Origin: Armatimonadota bacterium
GTDB taxonomy: Bacteria > Armatimonadota > Armatimonadia > Armatimonadales > Capsulimonadaceae
NCBI GenBank assembly: GCA_025354405.1
Contig: JANXMY010000150.1
Span: 1-64,000, forward strand
Length of the DNA: 64,000 bases
Direction: 5' to 3'
This document shows positions 9,717-17,919 of the stretch, piece after piece. The notes under the pieces are model-generated. The model ran no database searches and was not told the DNA's origin. It saw only the letters and a list, made by a program, of their open reading frames with translations. A program made the position numbers and the translations under genes. Each line of letters opens with the position of its first letter. Position 1 is the stretch's first letter.

Positions 9717-9960
9717 TTGAAAGTGCTTCGGATTGGAAGTGCCGCGGATTGGAAAGTGCTCGCCGTCGAAGCGACGTTAAGATAGAGACATAGGCTTTCT
9801 TTTCTTCTCTTGCGTCCCCTGGACGCTGGGCTTTTTCCAGCCTCGGATTTCCAATCCGTGGCATTCTCATCCGCAGCTCTCCAATCCATGGCTCTCCAAT
9901 CTGTAGCTCTCCATCCGTGGCATTCTGACTCGTGGCACTCCTTGCCATATTCTCTCCAAA
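9717..9960. repeat. Array of degenerate 15-bp repeats around a hairpin
   Basis: The gap before the PfkB gene holds two left-hand copies of a unit resembling TTCGGATTGGAAGTG (about 9726-9765). At least five copies of its complement, resembling CTCCAATCCGTGGCA, follow at about 9840-9945. A central hairpin GCGTCC/GGACGC (loop CCT, about 9811-9825) lies between the two sets. The same core, CCACGGATT/AATCCGTGG, forms the terminator-like palindrome at 58267-58303. No coding function is seen. Confidence 0.7.
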
Positions 9961-9967
9961 TACGCTT

Positions 9968-10960
9968 ATGTCTTTAGATCTTGTGACCCTTGGTGAAGCC
10001 TTAATTGACCTGCCTGCACAGCAGGCCGGCGTCTCGCTCTCCGATGCCTCCAGCTTTGCCAAAGTCCCGGCGGGTGCTCCGGCAAATGTCGCCGTAGTCG
10101 GCGCGATGCTGGGGCTGCAAGCGAGCTTTGTCAGCAAGGTCGGTGAGGATGCATTTGGCATGAGCATTATTCAGACCTTTGCGGCGCTGGGTGTGGATAC
10201 AAGCCACATCGTTCAGGACCCCGCGGCCCGAACCGGGCTGGCCTTTGTCTCCGTACAGCCCGACGGCAGCCGCGACTTCTTGTTTTACTTCGATCCTGCC
10301 CGTGATTTAGCGCTGCACCTGAGTGAGATCGACCTGGAATGGCTGGAGACGACCCGGGCCTTTCACTACGGCAGCATTTCCCTGATCGCCGAACCTTCGC
10401 GCGGTACGACCCTGGCCGTTGCCGCGCATCTGCAGGGCAGAGGACGGGCGGTCTGTTCCTACGACCCGAACTTACGCTCCTGGCTTTGGCCTGATGATTC
10501 CTCTATGCGCGAAACGGCACTTCTAGGTTTTGCCGTCGCTGATATTGTGAAAATCAGTGCGGAAGAGCTGCTATTTTTGTTTCCCGAGACGCAGAGCGAA
10601 ACCGAGGCGATCCATCTGCTTTTAAGTGAGTATGTGAATCTGAGCCTCGTGACAGTCACCGATGGCAGCTTGGGCAGCCGCGGCTACACGCGTCGCGGCG
10701 GCTTCGCGAGCGCCGAAGGCTTCGCGGTGAAGTTTGTCGATGGCACGGGGGCAGGGGATGCCTACATGGCGGGGCTGCTGGTGTTTCTGCTCCGGCAGGG
10801 GCCAGACACGCACGATACTCTCTTTAACTTCTCGCCCCTGCTTAAAGACGCCCTGCGCTACGCGAATGCCTGCGGCGCGATTGCGACGACGACACTCGGC
10901 GCGAGCCCGCTGGGCTTGTCCGACGAGTCTATCACAGCACTTCTAGAAAGCAACCCATGA
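9968..10960 (+). CDS. PfkB-family carbohydrate kinase (fructokinase-like)
   Basis: This is a 330-residue ribokinase-fold kinase. The ATG at 9968 aligns with the typical start (LDLVTLGEALIDL). The first family signature, GAPANVAVVGAMLGLQASFVS, and the second, DGTGAGDAYMAGLL with the catalytic Asp, are present. Such enzymes phosphorylate free sugars; fructokinases and 2-keto-3-deoxygluconate kinases are closest in feel, but the substrate cannot be read from sequence. The stop overlaps the start of the SDR gene by 4 nt (ATGA), so the two are coupled, which hints at a shared sugar or polyol pathway. Confidence 0.85.
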   Translation: MSLDLVTLGEALIDLPAQQAGVSLSDASSFAKVPAGAPANVAVVGAMLGLQASFVSKVGEDAFGMSIIQTFAALGVDTSHIVQDPAARTGLAFVSVQPDGSRDFLFYFDPARDLALHLSEIDLEWLETTRAFHYGSISLIAEPSRGTTLAVAAHLQGRGRAVCSYDPNLRSWLWPDDSSMRETALLGFAVADIVKISAEELLFLFPETQSETEAIHLLLSEYVNLSLVTVTDGSLGSRGYTRRGGFASAEGFAVKFVDGTGAGDAYMAGLLVFLLRQGPDTHDTLFNFSPLLKDALRYANACGAIATTTLGASPLGLSDESITALLESNP

Positions 10961-11709
10961 TATCCATTGATCTTCGCGGTAAGAATGCCTTGATTACCGG
11001 CGGGACACGCGGCATTGGTCGTGCGATCTCCCGACGCCTTGCGCAGGCCGGGGCAAATACGATTGCAGTCTACCGGGGGAACGAAGCCTCGGCATTGGAG
11101 TCACTTGCGGAGCGGCAGGCATTTGGGATTGGGAATCATCAGAATATCATCGCGGATATCGGTGAGGAGCTGCAGGTAGACGGTTTAATTTCGGAGGTGA
11201 AAGATATTTATCCCGAAGGGCTGGACCTGCTGATACTTAATGCGGGGATCGGACTCAGCGGCACAGTCACCGAAACTGCCCCGGCGGACTGGCGGCGGAT
11301 GCTGGAGGTCAATTTAGGCTCCGCGTTTCTGCTGTCACGCGGGCTGGTTCCGGAGATGCGGCGCGGCGGAAGCCTGGTCGCGATTGGCAGCGGCTCCGGG
11401 CACGATCCAATCCCCGGCCTAGCATTCTACGGCGCCGCCAAAGCCGGGCTGAACATGTTCATCGCCGATCTAGCACAAGAAGTCGGGCCGGCCGGTATTC
11501 GCGCAAATGTCGTCTCGCCCGGTGGCACGGATACATCGTTTCAGGAAAATGCCCCGTTGCCGACTGTGAGGCAAGAGAGTGCCAGCCATAACGCCCTGCG
11601 CCGCCGCGGCGTTCCGGACGACGTGGCCGGGGTCGTGCTTTTTCTGTGCAGTGATCTCGCCGGGTTTGTGACAGGGCAGGCGATTCGGGTGAATGGGGCC
11701 GCGCTTTAG
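10957..11709 (+). CDS. SDR-family oxidoreductase
   Basis: This is a 250-residue classical short-chain dehydrogenase. It has the cofactor loop TGGTRGIGRAI, the NAG motif (LILNAGIG), the catalytic serine in IGSGSG, the YGAAK tyrosine-lysine pair, and VSPGGTDTSF. It should oxidise or reduce a sugar, polyol or keto compound with NAD(P)(H). A single SxS stretch (IGSGSGHDP) replaces the usual SSxxG. Translationally coupled to the upstream PfkB kinase, so a sugar or sugar-alcohol route is the likely context. The substrate is unknown. Confidence 0.85.
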   Translation: MISIDLRGKNALITGGTRGIGRAISRRLAQAGANTIAVYRGNEASALESLAERQAFGIGNHQNIIADIGEELQVDGLISEVKDIYPEGLDLLILNAGIGLSGTVTETAPADWRRMLEVNLGSAFLLSRGLVPEMRRGGSLVAIGSGSGHDPIPGLAFYGAAKAGLNMFIADLAQEVGPAGIRANVVSPGGTDTSFQENAPLPTVRQESASHNALRRRGVPDDVAGVVLFLCSDLAGFVTGQAIRVNGAAL

Positions 11710-11719
11710 AGAATTCGTC

Positions 11720-13591
11720 TTACTCCCGCATCTTCGGCATGGCTATGGGTTTGTTTGTCGGTTTGCCTGCAATCTTACCTTCCGTGATCTTGGACAGAGT
11801 TACTAGGGTATAGCCCTTCGCTCGCAGAGCGGCCACCAGGGCGGGGATAGAGGCGGTCGTGACATCTGGGCCGTTGTGCATCAAAACAATGGAGCCGGGG
11901 TGGACATGGCCCAGAACATAGTCGATCAGGCCGGAGGAAGAGCCGACGTCTTCGGCGTGCAGCACGTCCACGGTCCAGTACGCCAGTGAGAGGCCATACG
12001 AACGGGCGATTTTCTGGACACCGGCATTGGCATTGCCGCCGGGCGGGCGAAAGAAATGCGGAGAGCGTCCGGTCAGGGCACGGATTAGCACGCTGGTCCG
12101 CAAAATCTCCCCCTCTGCCACCGACGGAATCAACAGATTCATGTTTGGATGGGTGTACGAATGGTTCTCCACCTCATCCCCTCGTGCCGCCATGCGGTGC
12201 AAAATCTCCGAGACAGCTTCGGCGCGGGAGCCGACGACGAAGAAAGTGGCCGGGGCCTGGGCCTTGTCGAGTGCATCCAGCAGGGCAGGGGTTTTGAGCG
12301 GGTTCGGACCGTCGTCGAACGTCAGCGCGATTTCTTTGCGCGTCGTGTTTCCGGTCCAGTAGGCCGATGCGGGAGCGGCAAACAAGGTCTGGGCAAACTC
12401 CTGCCCATTCTTGTAGGCAGGGTCCAGCGCGGCGGCAATGGCCAGGTGTGCATCGGCACTGGTACGGTCTCCCTGCGCCAGCACGCTCTGCGCCAGTGTC
12501 CACTCAGCGACCTTCCAGGAGGGCCGCAGCTTCAGCAGGTTCCAGAGGCGTTCCCGGAGGGCGATTGCCTCAGGGCTGGTGTCGATCTGGTTTGTCAACG
12601 CTCCATTTTTATTGCTGACGCGAACGGTTAGTGTTTGTGTCGTCAAATCGTTGCCGGAGGCATCGACAGAGTCGATGCGGACCTGATGCGTTCCGTTGAC
12701 CACATGGGCGGTGTTCCAGGAGAATTCGTACGGAGACTGACTGACTACCGCCGCCATTTGTCCGTCCACCGTGTAGGAGACCAGAGCGGCACGGCGGGGG
12801 ATCACCTCTGAGGGAATCAGAGTCGCCATGCCGGAGCAAAGCAGCACGCTGCCCGCATGACGGGCGGTGTCGGTGACATCGCCCAGCAGCCGGTCAGCGT
12901 ACATCTGCTGCAAATCCGGCTCCACGACGCATGGCTCCAGCGGGCGGGCGGCATCAAACAAAGGCCGCAGACCATCTTCTTCGTGCAGCTTTGGAACGCC
13001 GCCGGGCGGGGTGAGCAGCTTTGCCAGCCGCCCGGAGAATATCTTGGAGTTCTTGCGGATTTCAGCCAAAGCCCCGATCTCCTCCCGCAGCGTGTCTCCC
13101 TCGTTTCCTGCTTTCTCCGCTCCGTCAAAATCACCCTTTAAAAATTTCACATAGGCCTGTGCCGTGGAGACATCTCTGCTCTGCGTTTCCGTCAGGTTGG
13201 GGGAAGCTGCCGCCTGGGTCCAGGCACTTGCTGCGGCCTCTACTTTTCGGCCAAAGAGGGCGCAAAGGGCCAGCCCGTACTGCGCCTCGGGATCGGGTGA
13301 GAGGGCCGCAGCATGGGCGAAATCTTTCTGGGCCCGACCGGTGCTGCCGACATAGAGTGCTGTCACCCCGCGCAGCTCGTAGGGCAAAGCCCGGTCCGGA
13401 TAGGCGGCAATCAGGCTTTGCGCGGCATCGATGGATTCCCCGTAGCGTCCTGTTTCCAGCAGATGCAGCGTCCAGCCCACCTGCGTGGTGTAGGCAGCTT
13501 TCAGGTCTTCCGCCTGAGAGGCCTGTCCCAGCAGGCTTGCCGCGCAAAGAGCCGCGGAAAGCGATACGATCATTTTTCGTCGAAAGTGCAT
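11720..13591 (-). CDS. Exported TPR protein with polysaccharide deacetylase domain
   Basis: A signal peptide (MIVSLSAALCAASLLGQASQA) opens this 623-residue protein. Residues 25-160 form TPR-like helical repeats. A middle region (about 260-330) includes a beta-rich, Ig-like segment (PYEFSWNTAHVVNGTHQVRIDSVD). The C-terminal third is a NodB deacetylase domain. It has LTFDDGP (catalytic Asp and metal Asp), HSYTHPN (metal histidines), RPPGG, and a final HNGPD. It probably removes acetyl groups from peptidoglycan or an exopolysaccharide. It lies 33 nt downstream of the FtsW-PBP fusion on the same strand, which favours a cell-wall substrate. TPR plus NodB is an unusual pairing. Confidence 0.85.
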   Translation of the reverse strand: MHFRRKMIVSLSAALCAASLLGQASQAEDLKAAYTTQVGWTLHLLETGRYGESIDAAQSLIAAYPDRALPYELRGVTALYVGSTGRAQKDFAHAAALSPDPEAQYGLALCALFGRKVEAAASAWTQAAASPNLTETQSRDVSTAQAYVKFLKGDFDGAEKAGNEGDTLREEIGALAEIRKNSKIFSGRLAKLLTPPGGVPKLHEEDGLRPLFDAARPLEPCVVEPDLQQMYADRLLGDVTDTARHAGSVLLCSGMATLIPSEVIPRRAALVSYTVDGQMAAVVSQSPYEFSWNTAHVVNGTHQVRIDSVDASGNDLTTQTLTVRVSNKNGALTNQIDTSPEAIALRERLWNLLKLRPSWKVAEWTLAQSVLAQGDRTSADAHLAIAAALDPAYKNGQEFAQTLFAAPASAYWTGNTTRKEIALTFDDGPNPLKTPALLDALDKAQAPATFFVVGSRAEAVSEILHRMAARGDEVENHSYTHPNMNLLIPSVAEGEILRTSVLIRALTGRSPHFFRPPGGNANAGVQKIARSYGLSLAYWTVDVLHAEDVGSSSGLIDYVLGHVHPGSIVLMHNGPDVTTASIPALVAALRAKGYTLVTLSKITEGKIAGKPTNKPIAMPKMRE

Positions 13592-13624
13592 TTGTATTTC
13601 CTGATTTTTTGTACTTGATCAAAG

Positions 13625-16615
13625 TCAGTGCGCGAGTGCGGCCCGTATCATTTCGCGGCAGACGGGAGCGGCGGCAGCTCGGCCCGCCCCGCCATTTTCG
13701 ACGATACAGGCGAAGGCCAGGGTCGGGCTCTCCACCGGGGCAAACCCGGCGAACCAGGAGTGGGTCATGCCGTCGCCTCGCCCGTTCTGGGCACTTCCGG
13801 TCTTTCCGGCAACGCTGACGGGGAGGCCGTCGAAGACGCCTCGGGCGGTTCCATTGGTGACGACTGCCGCAAGCATCGCCTGAAGATGTCCTGCTCGCTC
13901 AGGCGTCAGGGCTTGCGTTCCGGAAGGCGCTTTGCCGATTTTGAGAAACGATACGGGGAGCAGCCGCCCGTTGTCTGCAGCTGCCTGAGCGACATGGCCC
14001 ATTTCCAGCGGCGTCACCAGCACTGCGCCCTGCCCGTAGGCGCAGTCTGGCAGGTCTTCGCCCAGCTTTTGCAGGGAGGGCAGGTGCAGCAGGCCAAACT
14101 CATTTCGGGCAGTCGCGTTTAAGTTTTCCGCTCCTATGGCAATTCCGAGGTGAGCGAAGTAGACATTACAGGAAACGCGCAGTGCTTTTGCCATATCCGT
14201 TTCGCCGTGGGGAACAAAGCCTTCTTCATCCGTGATGCGCCGCCGCGAGTACCGTTTCCCGAGTTTGTCTCGCCAGGCGACATTCGTGTCGAAATGGTGG
14301 CAGTCGAAGGTGTAGTTTCCTTGCCCGTGTGCCATACCTGCCGCGGCGGTGACGATCTTAAACGCCGATCCGGGCGGATACAGGCCGGAGACGGGGCGGT
14401 TGAATGCCGGGCCATCGGGCCGCGCCAAAATAGCTGCCCAGCTTTCCGAGGTCAGCGTCGCCGGGTCGAATGTCGGCAGGGACGCGAGGGCAAGTACCTC
14501 GCCGGTCCGGGCATCCAGAAGCACCGCCGCGCCTTTGTCCTTGCGCCGGCCGGTGCGACGGTCGCGCACGGCGGAAGCATACTTGTGCAGGGCATCAATG
14601 GCCGCTTGCTGCAAATTTTCGTCAATTGAAAGTGTCACCGCTTCGCCTTTCGGGTCTCGGTGCCAGAGCTGATGACGGTCCCGGTATGGTGAGAGCAGCT
14701 CGGCATAGGTGGTGAAGCCGCGCAGACGTGCATTCTGGCCAAGTGCATTCGATGGCCCCGCCGGACGCTCCACCGCGGCGACAAGCTGGGCACAGGCAGA
14801 CCCACCGGGGTAGACGCGTGGGCGACCGTCCGGGCAGAGCAGAGATGTTTGTCCCGGCATATCCTCCGAAGTCGGGTTCTGCGCCAGCAGCTTGCCGTTT
14901 CGGTCTTGAATCGCGCCGCGTGGGATAGAATTGGCATAGGCCAGCAGGCGCGGATTAACATGCGCAGGCAGCGGCTGCCCGGGAAGCGTATCCCGGTCAG
15001 GCGTTTTGAGAATCTTTGTGGCAAGTGCCTGGTCCTGTATTCCCTGAACTAGTGCTAACCGAAAGACGCCGATCCCGACGAGCAGATAGGCCGCGCAGCC
15101 TACCACCAGCAGGCGTCCGGCGCGGGTCCACTCGGGTGCGGCGCGGTCAGCGACTGCGGCGGGCAGCGTCTTTCCTGAAAGGTGCAACAACAGCCCAATG
15201 GCAAAGAAGTCGGCGACCAGGGAAGATGCGCCGAACGAGATAAAGGGCAGTGTGATCCCGGTCAGCGGGGTGAGGCCGGTGACCCCGCCCAGAATTATCA
15301 TGGTCTGGAGGCCCAAAAGCAGTGTGAGACCTGCCGCCAGCAGCCGGTCGAACTCGGTAACTGCTCGTCGCGCGATGTGCATGCCCCGTGCGATCAGCAG
15401 CGCGTAGACCGCCAGTACGATCAGCCCGCCGACGAGCCCAAGCTGTTCGCCAAGTGCCGCAAATACCGAGTCCGACCCGGCACGCGGCACAAACTCCGGT
15501 CCGCCCAGCCCCAGGCCGCTCCCCCAGAGACCGCCGGTTGCCAGGCCCCACAGGCCCTGCGCCAGCTGCGCCCCATTCTTATCGGCATTGTCCCAGGGAT
15601 GCATCCACATGACGACGCGGGTTGCAAAGAACCCGAAATGGAGGGCGTAGCCAACCACAGCCGCCAGCAGCAGCAGCCCTGTGCCGACGGCAGGATAGAT
15701 CAGCTTTCGCGTCGTCAAATACAGCAGAGCCAGAAACACGCCAAACAAGAGCACGGCGGGGCCGAGATCCTTCACCAATAAAAACAGTCCCAGGCAAAAC
15801 GCATACACGACCGCCAGCGGCAGGAAGTCTTTGATGCGGCTGACCACGCCGCGTTTTTCCGCGAGATAGGCGGCTACAAAGAGTACCAGCAGCAGCTTGA
15901 TGATCTCAATCGGCTCGAACCCGAATACTTGGATATGGATGCCCCCCGGTCCATGTCCCAGAACCAGCAGCAGGAGCATCAGGAAGATGGCACCCCCAGC
16001 ATAAGCATATTGATACCGGCGCAGGGGCAGCCGCCCAAAAGGACGTGTCAGAGGGAAAAGCAGGGCCAATAGTCCGTACAGGGCGACCCCCCAGACCTGC
16101 CCGGCAAAGACGAACGTATCTCGATAAGGGTCTTTAACGCTAAAGACCATCATCAGTCCCAGCCCGGAAAGCAGAGCGACAAACGGCAGCAGAAACGGAT
16201 CAGCAGTCGGAGCGGATTTTCGCAGGATAGCATGGGCCAGCCAGAATATCAGCAGAAACGCCGCTGTGCCGCCCCAGAACGCGCGCGCGACTTCGGAGGC
16301 TGTTCGCACGACGTAGTGGGCGTCGATCCCCGATGTCGGAATGTTCTCAATTGCCTTCGCATGACGCAGGCCGGAGACGGAGGCCCAAACTCGCCCGCGG
16401 TGCGCTTCACGCTCGGCGACGAGCTGCTTCGCGGTGTCTTTCCCGATAGCAAGCGACTGGGCAAACTGCGCCGCCGTTGCCGTGTTGATATTCATCGGCT
16501 GAGCAGGATAATCCGAAGTCGCCTGTTTGCCAAAAAAGACCAGTGTCAGACCCATCAGCAGAACAATCTGCACGGCGAGCAGCAGCAAAAACTCGGTTTT
16601 ACGGTTGTGTGTCAT
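13625..16615 (-). CDS. HhH - FtsW/RodA - penicillin-binding transpeptidase fusion
   Basis: The start ATG at 16615 is chosen because the longer frame runs into a repeat element. The 996-residue protein has a first membrane helix (8-28), then a ComEA-like helix-hairpin-helix segment (about 41-95: NINTATAAQFAQSLAIGKDT, EREAHR). A SEDS domain of about ten helices follows (112-480). It carries VKDLGPA with the Asp expected for glycosyltransferase activity, SDSVFAALGEQLG, and LPFISFGASS. The last ~440 residues are a class B transpeptidase: RGAIQDRNGKLLA, SxxK in PPGSAFK, SCN in RVSCNVYF, and KTGSAQ. It thus joins polymerase and cross-linker of peptidoglycan in one chain. It probably forms an operon with the deacetylase. 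Confidence 0.9.
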   Translation of the reverse strand: MTHNRKTEFLLLLAVQIVLLMGLTLVFFGKQATSDYPAQPMNINTATAAQFAQSLAIGKDTAKQLVAEREAHRGRVWASVSGLRHAKAIENIPTSGIDAHYVVRTASEVARAFWGGTAAFLLIFWLAHAILRKSAPTADPFLLPFVALLSGLGLMMVFSVKDPYRDTFVFAGQVWGVALYGLLALLFPLTRPFGRLPLRRYQYAYAGGAIFLMLLLLVLGHGPGGIHIQVFGFEPIEIIKLLLVLFVAAYLAEKRGVVSRIKDFLPLAVVYAFCLGLFLLVKDLGPAVLLFGVFLALLYLTTRKLIYPAVGTGLLLLAAVVGYALHFGFFATRVVMWMHPWDNADKNGAQLAQGLWGLATGGLWGSGLGLGGPEFVPRAGSDSVFAALGEQLGLVGGLIVLAVYALLIARGMHIARRAVTEFDRLLAAGLTLLLGLQTMIILGGVTGLTPLTGITLPFISFGASSLVADFFAIGLLLHLSGKTLPAAVADRAAPEWTRAGRLLVVGCAAYLLVGIGVFRLALVQGIQDQALATKILKTPDRDTLPGQPLPAHVNPRLLAYANSIPRGAIQDRNGKLLAQNPTSEDMPGQTSLLCPDGRPRVYPGGSACAQLVAAVERPAGPSNALGQNARLRGFTTYAELLSPYRDRHQLWHRDPKGEAVTLSIDENLQQAAIDALHKYASAVRDRRTGRRKDKGAAVLLDARTGEVLALASLPTFDPATLTSESWAAILARPDGPAFNRPVSGLYPPGSAFKIVTAAAGMAHGQGNYTFDCHHFDTNVAWRDKLGKRYSRRRITDEEGFVPHGETDMAKALRVSCNVYFAHLGIAIGAENLNATARNEFGLLHLPSLQKLGEDLPDCAYGQGAVLVTPLEMGHVAQAAADNGRLLPVSFLKIGKAPSGTQALTPERAGHLQAMLAAVVTNGTARGVFDGLPVSVAGKTGSAQNGRGDGMTHSWFAGFAPVESPTLAFACIVENGGAGRAAAAPVCREMIRAALAH

Positions 16616-16628
16616 AAGAATGTAGTAG

Positions 16629-16670
16629 CCCGTGAGTGAAAGCCCGTGAGTGAAAGCCCGTGAGTGATAA
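16629..16670. repeat. 14-bp tandem repeat, three copies
   Basis: Three head-to-tail copies of CCCGTGAGTGAAAG (the last ending TAA in place of AAG) sit between the FtsW-PBP start and the palindromic element. Noncoding. Confidence 0.85.
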
Positions 16671-16814
16671 ATTCCGAGTGGTTGAAAACCACTCGCTAGG
16701 TGAGGCACCCTCCGGGTGTAAAGAAAGCAGATCCAATGGCTGCTCTGCTTCTTCGCCCGAATCCGTCGTCCAGAGGACGCCTTACCTAGCGAGTGGTTTT
16801 CAACCACTCGGAAT
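16671..16814. repeat. Palindromic element with perfect 30-bp terminal inverted repeats (copy 1)
   Basis: Arms 16671-16700 and 16785-16814 are perfect inverted repeats. Each arm itself folds as a hairpin (CGAGTGGTT, loop GAA, AACCACTCG). The interior has two more hairpins: CACCC/GGGTG near 16705-16719 and GTCC/GGAC near 16768-16777. A second copy lies at 51051-51189. No transposase is present, so it would have to be mobilised in trans. Confidence 0.85.
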
Positions 16815-16844
16815 CTGTCTCGGAATCTGTCTCGGAATCTGTCT
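16809..16844. repeat. 12-bp tandem repeat, three copies
   Basis: Three exact copies of CGGAATCTGTCT follow the right arm of the palindromic element and overlap its last six bases. Confidence 0.85.
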
Positions 16845-16881
16845 CCTGCTCGGTCTGGGCACGTCTATTATACCTGCGGGG

Positions 16882-16887
16882 TACAAT
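16882..16887 (+). promoter_or_regulatory. -10-like box six bases before the luxE-like ATG
   Basis: TACAAT ends six bases before the ATG at 16894 and no Shine-Dalgarno sequence is present. Transcription would begin at or near the A of the start codon, giving a leaderless mRNA. The same spacing occurs at 57555-57567. No clear -35 box is visible. Confidence 0.5.
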
Positions 16888-16893
16888 AGACAG

Positions 16894-17919
16894 ATGAAAG
16901 ATGCCCTGATCCGGCAGATCGCCGATTTTATTACATCCAGCCCCGTGCATACTAGCGATGACATATTTGAGGCACTGGCTCTTCAACTGTTCGCCCGGCA
17001 GTATGCGCTTGTCGCCCCCTATCGTCGTTTGTGCGACGCCAGTGGAGCGACGCCGGACACCCTATTCCGCTGGCAGGATATTCCAGCAGTCCCTGCCGCC
17101 GCTTTTAAGGCCTTTGATCTCTCTGCGGTGCCGCTCTCCGACAGCAAGGCCGTCTTTCACTCGTCGGGCACGACCGGGGCGGAGGCCAGCCGGCACTACT
17201 TCGACGCCGACGGCTTAACGCTGTACGAAACTAGCCTGCGTGTTGGCTTCCGCGATGCGCTGCCCGATTGCCCGCCTCATCTCTGGGCGCTCATGCCGAA
17301 CCCAGAGGCGGCTCCGAATTCGTCTCTTTCGCATATGCTGGGCACACTCCGTGCAGAGCGTTTCTTTTGGGAGGCCGATGATGCACTCGCCGGGACATTA
17401 AAAAAACTCACGGAGCCGGTTACTCTCTTCGGCACGGCCTTTGCATTCGTTCAGCTCTTCGACGGCACCCTTGCCAGCTGGCGGATGCCGCAGGGGAGTG
17501 TCGTCATCGAGACTGGCGGCTTCAAAGGCCGCTCACGCGAAGTCCCGCGGGAGGAGCTCTATGGCCTCTTCGGAACGCGGCTGGGTGTGCCGCTGACAAA
17601 TTGCCACAGTGAATATGGCATGTCTGAAATGGCTTCCCAGTTTTATGGCCGCGGACTGGATTCGGAGAAGCGCGGCCCACACTGGGTCCGCACCCGCACG
17701 ATTGATCCGCTGACCGGCGAAGACTCGTTACCCGGGACACCTGGGCTGCTGCGGCACTACGACCTGGCAAACTGGAATTCGGTCCAGGCTTTGCAGACGC
17801 AGGATTTAGGGACCTTGACCCCGTCCGGGTTCCTCCTGCATGGACGCGCGCCAAGTGCCGAGGTGCGCGGCTGCTCTTTGACGGTGGAAGAACTATGGAC
17901 ATCACGGTCGGCGAGCTAG
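16894..17919 (+). CDS. LuxE-like acyl-protein synthetase
   Basis: This 341-residue protein belongs to the LuxE/adenylating family. It has the nucleotide loop SSGTTG (near residue 94), ETGGFKGRSREV, and NCHSEYGMSEMASQF. In luminous bacteria LuxE activates a fatty acid with ATP and passes it to the reductase LuxC. The frame is open upstream into the repeat element, but the ATG at 16894 matches the family start and follows a TACAAT box by six bases. The last 25 nt overlap the LuxC-like gene, so the two are surely made together. No luxA or luxB is nearby. A role in making a long-chain aldehyde for another purpose is likely. Confidence 0.85.
   Translation: MKDALIRQIADFITSSPVHTSDDIFEALALQLFARQYALVAPYRRLCDASGATPDTLFRWQDIPAVPAAAFKAFDLSAVPLSDSKAVFHSSGTTGAEASRHYFDADGLTLYETSLRVGFRDALPDCPPHLWALMPNPEAAPNSSLSHMLGTLRAERFFWEADDALAGTLKKLTEPVTLFGTAFAFVQLFDGTLASWRMPQGSVVIETGGFKGRSREVPREELYGLFGTRLGVPLTNCHSEYGMSEMASQFYGRGLDSEKRGPHWVRTRTIDPLTGEDSLPGTPGLLRHYDLANWNSVQALQTQDLGTLTPSGFLLHGRAPSAEVRGCSLTVEELWTSRSAS

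Noticed and set aside
16615-16807. N-terminal extension of the FtsW-PBP frame into the palindromic element
   Set aside because: The extra residues are translated repeat sequence. The mirror frame of the luxE-like gene gives the same type of peptide.
16629-16844. Possible CRISPR array from short direct repeats
   Set aside because: Repeat units are 12-14 bp, directly adjacent without spacers, and no cas gene is near.
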